This document shows positions 34,311 to 37,628 of a stretch of 37,628 nt of DNA, piece after piece; position 1 is the stretch's first letter; each line of letters begins with the position of its first letter. The notes beneath the pieces were generated by a model. That model saw nothing but the letters and a program-made list of their open reading frames with translations. It had not been told where the DNA came from and did no database searches. Source of the stretch: Mayfieldus sp038317345 (GTDB taxonomy: Bacteria; Actinomycetota; Thermoleophilia; Solirubrobacterales; 70-9); the NCBI GenBank assembly GCA_038317345.1, contig JBBQBH010000026.1, forward strand, positions 1 to 37,628, in the 5' to 3' direction. The translations under genes were made by a program, and so were the position numbers.

Positions 34311-34745
34311 ATGAACGACCTTCAAACACAGATAGAGCAGCGACTGGCGGAGCTCGATCCGAGCATTGAGCTGATCGCGCTCGAGAACCCGAGCCCTGAC
34401 AGGCTGCGCCTCTACATAGACCACCCGCAGGGGGTCGATCTGGCGCTCTGCGAGCGGGTCACCAACGAGCTGCGCGACCTACTGCTCGACCATTCGCTCG
34501 AAGTTTCCTCACCGGGCTTGGAGCGGCCGCTGACCAAGCCCGAGCACTTTCGACGCTTTCGCGGCCGTCGGGTCAGGGTGCGTACCCGCGAGGCGCTCGA
34601 AGGCCGCAGCAACTTCACCGGCACGATCGCCGATGCGGACGCGAGCGCCGTCTCGGTGGATCTCGGTGATTGCTCGGTGAAGATTCCGCTCAAGCGCATT
34701 CGCCGCTCCAATCTGGTGCCCGAACTCAAGGAGGAGAGCCGGTGA
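34311..34745 (+). CDS. rimP: Ribosome maturation factor RimP
   Basis: A 144-residue 30S assembly factor. The N-terminal domain reads ELIALENPSPDRLRLYIDHP, then VDLALCERVTNELRDLL, and the signature SLEVSSPGLERPLTKPEHF is followed by FRRFRGRRVRVRTREAL and a C-terminal Sm-like barrel ending near LKRIRRSNLVPEL. The N terminus is about 20 residues shorter than in E. coli. AGAGGG lies 11 bases ahead of ATG 34311. The stop overlaps nusA as GTGA. Confidence 0.93.
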   Translation: MNDLQTQIEQRLAELDPSIELIALENPSPDRLRLYIDHPQGVDLALCERVTNELRDLLLDHSLEVSSPGLERPLTKPEHFRRFRGRRVRVRTREALEGRSNFTGTIADADASAVSVDLGDCSVKIPLKRIRRSNLVPELKEESR

Positions 34746-36496
34746 CCAAGGAGATCGTCGAGGCAGTCCACGCTCTGGAGCAGGAGAAGGGCATCTCGGC
34801 CGACAAGTTGATGGATGCGCTCGAGGACGCTCTGCTGTCGGCGTACAAGAAGACCCCCGGCGCGGCCAAGTACGCCCGCGTCGACCTCGATCACAACACC
34901 GCCGACTTCCGGGTCTTCGAGCTGATCCTGCCGCCGGAGCTGGAGGAGAAGCTGCTCGAGCAGGCGATCGAGGAGGAGCGCACGATCGACCCCGAGACGG
35001 GGGAGTTGCGCGAGCCCGAGGAGCCCGAGCTGACGCCCGAGCTGCTCGCGCCCTACGAGAGCCAGATCGAGTCTCGCGACGTCACCCCCGACGACTTCGG
35101 GCGGATTGCTGCCCAGACTGCGAAGCAGGTGATCCTGCAGCGAATCCGCGAGGCCGAGCGCGCGATGATGTTCGACGAGTACCAGGACCGGGTCGGCGAG
35201 CTGATCACCGGGATCATCCAGCAGTCCGACAAGCGCTACACGCTGGTCCAGCTGCGCGAGCGGGTGGAGGCGCTGCTGCCGAAGTCCGAGCAGGTCTACA
35301 ACGAGCGCTACGACCACGGCATGCGGGTCAAGGCCGTGATCACCGACGTCTCCGACGCCGCCAAGGGGCCGAGCATCGTCGTTTCGCGGCGCACCCCGGA
35401 CCTGATTCGCAAGCTTTTCGAGCTCGAGGTGCCGGAGGTCGCCGACAAGCTGGTCGAGATCGTCGGCGTGGCGCGCGAGCCGGGCTACCGTTCGAAGATC
35501 GCCGTTGTCTCGCACACCGATGGCGTCGATCCGGTTGGCGCCTGCGTTGGCCCGCGCGGCTCGCGGGTGCGCATGGTCGTCTCGGAGCTGCGCGGCGAGA
35601 AGATCGACATCATCCCCTACAACGAGGAGCCGGCGCGATTCGTCGCCAAGGCTCTCTCTCCGGCCCGAGTGAGGGAGGTGCTTGTCGATGACGAGGACCA
35701 GCAGGCGACCGTGATCGTCCCCGACGACCAGCTCTCGCTGGCGATCGGGCGCGACGGTCAGAACGCGCGCCTTGCCGCCCGCCTCACCGGTTGGCGGGTC
35801 GACATCAAGTCCGAGACGGAGTTCTCCCGCGAAGACGACGACATCGAGTACGAGGGCGAGGAGGACTTCGACGGGCGCTGCCTGGCGATCCTCTCCAACG
35901 GCCGCCACTGCCCCAACGCGGCGCTCTCCGGCTCCACCTATTGCGGACTGCCCCAGCACCAGACCCTGTCGCGGTTCGACACCCACCAGGTTGCCGTTCT
36001 TTCCGGTCTCTCCGACGAGGAGTCGGCGACGCTCGCCAACTCTGATTCGGCCGACGCTGCGGTGGGTGCGATCGTCGAGCGGGCCAGCGCGGCGTTCGCG
36101 AAGGCCGAGGCAGAGTCGGAGGCCGCGGTGGAAAAAGCGGCTGAAGAAGAGGCCGAAGCAGTCGAAGAGGCCGAAGGGGAAGTCGTCGCCGAGGGAGTCA
36201 AGGAGGCCGTGGCCGAGGAAGTTGAGGAGGCCGCTGAGGAAGAGGCGGCTAAGGAGGAGATCGAGGCAGAGGAAGAGGAAGCGGTCGAGGAGGAGCTCGC
36301 TGAGGAGGAAGCCGGGGGGGAGGAAGGTGTGGAGGCCGAGGAAGGGGTGGCAGAGGAGGAAGCCGCTGAGGAAGAGGATGCGGAGGCCGAAGCTGAGGAA
36401 GAGCTCGAGGAGGACGAGGAGGTCGAGCAGGAAGCCGAAGTGACCGCTGAGCAGGCCGACGAAGCCCCGGAGCCCGTGGAGGAACCCGCCGAGTAG
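34742..36496 (+). CDS. nusA: Transcription termination/antitermination factor NusA with Cys/His motif and acidic tail
   Basis: A 584-residue NusA. The order is: N-terminal RNAP-binding domain (EIVEAVHALEQEKGISADKL onwards), S1 domain region around 135-200, KH1 (VGACVGPRGSRVRMVVSELR) and KH2 (DDQLSLAIGRDGQNARLAAR). Instead of ending near 360, it continues with C-x9-C-x10-C-x4-H (Cys380, Cys390, Cys401, His406), which resembles small zinc-binding modules with the pattern C-A-x-x-G-x-x-C-A-x-x-G-x-x-Y-C-H. A Glu/Ala/Val-rich tail of about 130 residues (about 450-584) follows. The GTG start overlaps rimP. Confidence 0.95.
   Translation: MTKEIVEAVHALEQEKGISADKLMDALEDALLSAYKKTPGAAKYARVDLDHNTADFRVFELILPPELEEKLLEQAIEEERTIDPETGELREPEEPELTPELLAPYESQIESRDVTPDDFGRIAAQTAKQVILQRIREAERAMMFDEYQDRVGELITGIIQQSDKRYTLVQLRERVEALLPKSEQVYNERYDHGMRVKAVITDVSDAAKGPSIVVSRRTPDLIRKLFELEVPEVADKLVEIVGVAREPGYRSKIAVVSHTDGVDPVGACVGPRGSRVRMVVSELRGEKIDIIPYNEEPARFVAKALSPARVREVLVDDEDQQATVIVPDDQLSLAIGRDGQNARLAARLTGWRVDIKSETEFSREDDDIEYEGEEDFDGRCLAILSNGRHCPNAALSGSTYCGLPQHQTLSRFDTHQVAVLSGLSDEESATLANSDSADAAVGAIVERASAAFAKAEAESEAAVEKAAEEEAEAVEEAEGEVVAEGVKEAVAEEVEEAAEEEAAKEEIEAEEEEAVEEELAEEEAGGEEGVEAEEGVAEEEAAEEEDAEAEAEEELEEDEEVEQEAEVTAEQADEAPEPVEEPAE

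Positions 36497-37628
<1,132 letters not shown>

Overview
The window is a dense, GC-rich stretch of bacterial chromosome with about 39 protein genes, one tRNA and several RNA-level control elements. The gene set points to a deep-branching actinobacterium, most likely of the class Thermoleophilia (Solirubrobacterales/Gaiellales). The evidence is an actinobacterial-type integration host factor followed by gmk, rpoZ and coaBC, an omega subunit and a CysO-like sulfur carrier of mycobacterial type, an F420/FMN split-barrel protein, and many GTG/TTG starts with 1-8 nt gene overlaps. The taxonomic call is inference from content, not from a marker tree.

Layout. 1-4352 (+): 3' part of recJ, a full bifunctional (p)ppGpp synthetase/hydrolase, and a SnoaL-like protein. 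4349-9218 (-): a six-gene run (HIT/Ap4A-type, phosphomannomutase, metallo-beta-lactamase, diacylglycerol-kinase-like, HIT, SnoaL-like), with a non-coding control region at 9219-9611 that carries a 20-bp tandem repeat and TGCAA dyads. 9612-10616 (-): corA. 10731-12425 (+): a SAM-I riboswitch with an intrinsic terminator, then a threonine-synthase-family gene and a CysO/MoaD-like sulfur carrier. 12442-19390: quinone oxidoreductase, a CDP-glucose-type sugar pair, SRAP, split-barrel, UspA, an eRF1/Vms1-like protein, a stand-alone ATP-dependent DNA ligase, and a convergent SRPBCC gene. 19425-19498 (-): tRNA-Arg(CCG). 19582-20574: RNase Z.

20637-30779 (+) is a long pyrimidine operon: pyrR, pyrB, pyrC, an isochorismatase-family hydrolase, carA, a SnoaL-like protein, carB, pyrK and class 1B pyrD. 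Its leader folds into a PyrR-binding-loop-like hairpin that includes the Shine-Dalgarno sequence. Most junctions are ATGA/GTGA overlaps. Two 65-bp related spacers, each a 21-codon ORF, are inserted before pyrC and before the hydrolase. 30804-33275 carries mihF (strong promoter, apparently leaderless), gmk, rpoZ and coaBC. 33315-34152 carries a TPR protein and dtd. 34195-37628 is the rimP-nusA-infB operon, with a consensus promoter followed by a terminator hairpin inside the leader. NusA carries an extra Cys/His motif and a long acidic tail. infB runs off the end of the window.

The most interesting candidate is the SAM-riboswitch-controlled pair of a ThrC-fold enzyme and a CysO-like carrier. 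By analogy with CysM/CysO, it could make homocysteine from O-phosphohomoserine using a protein-bound thiocarboxylate. This is a hypothesis; ordinary threonine synthesis remains possible.
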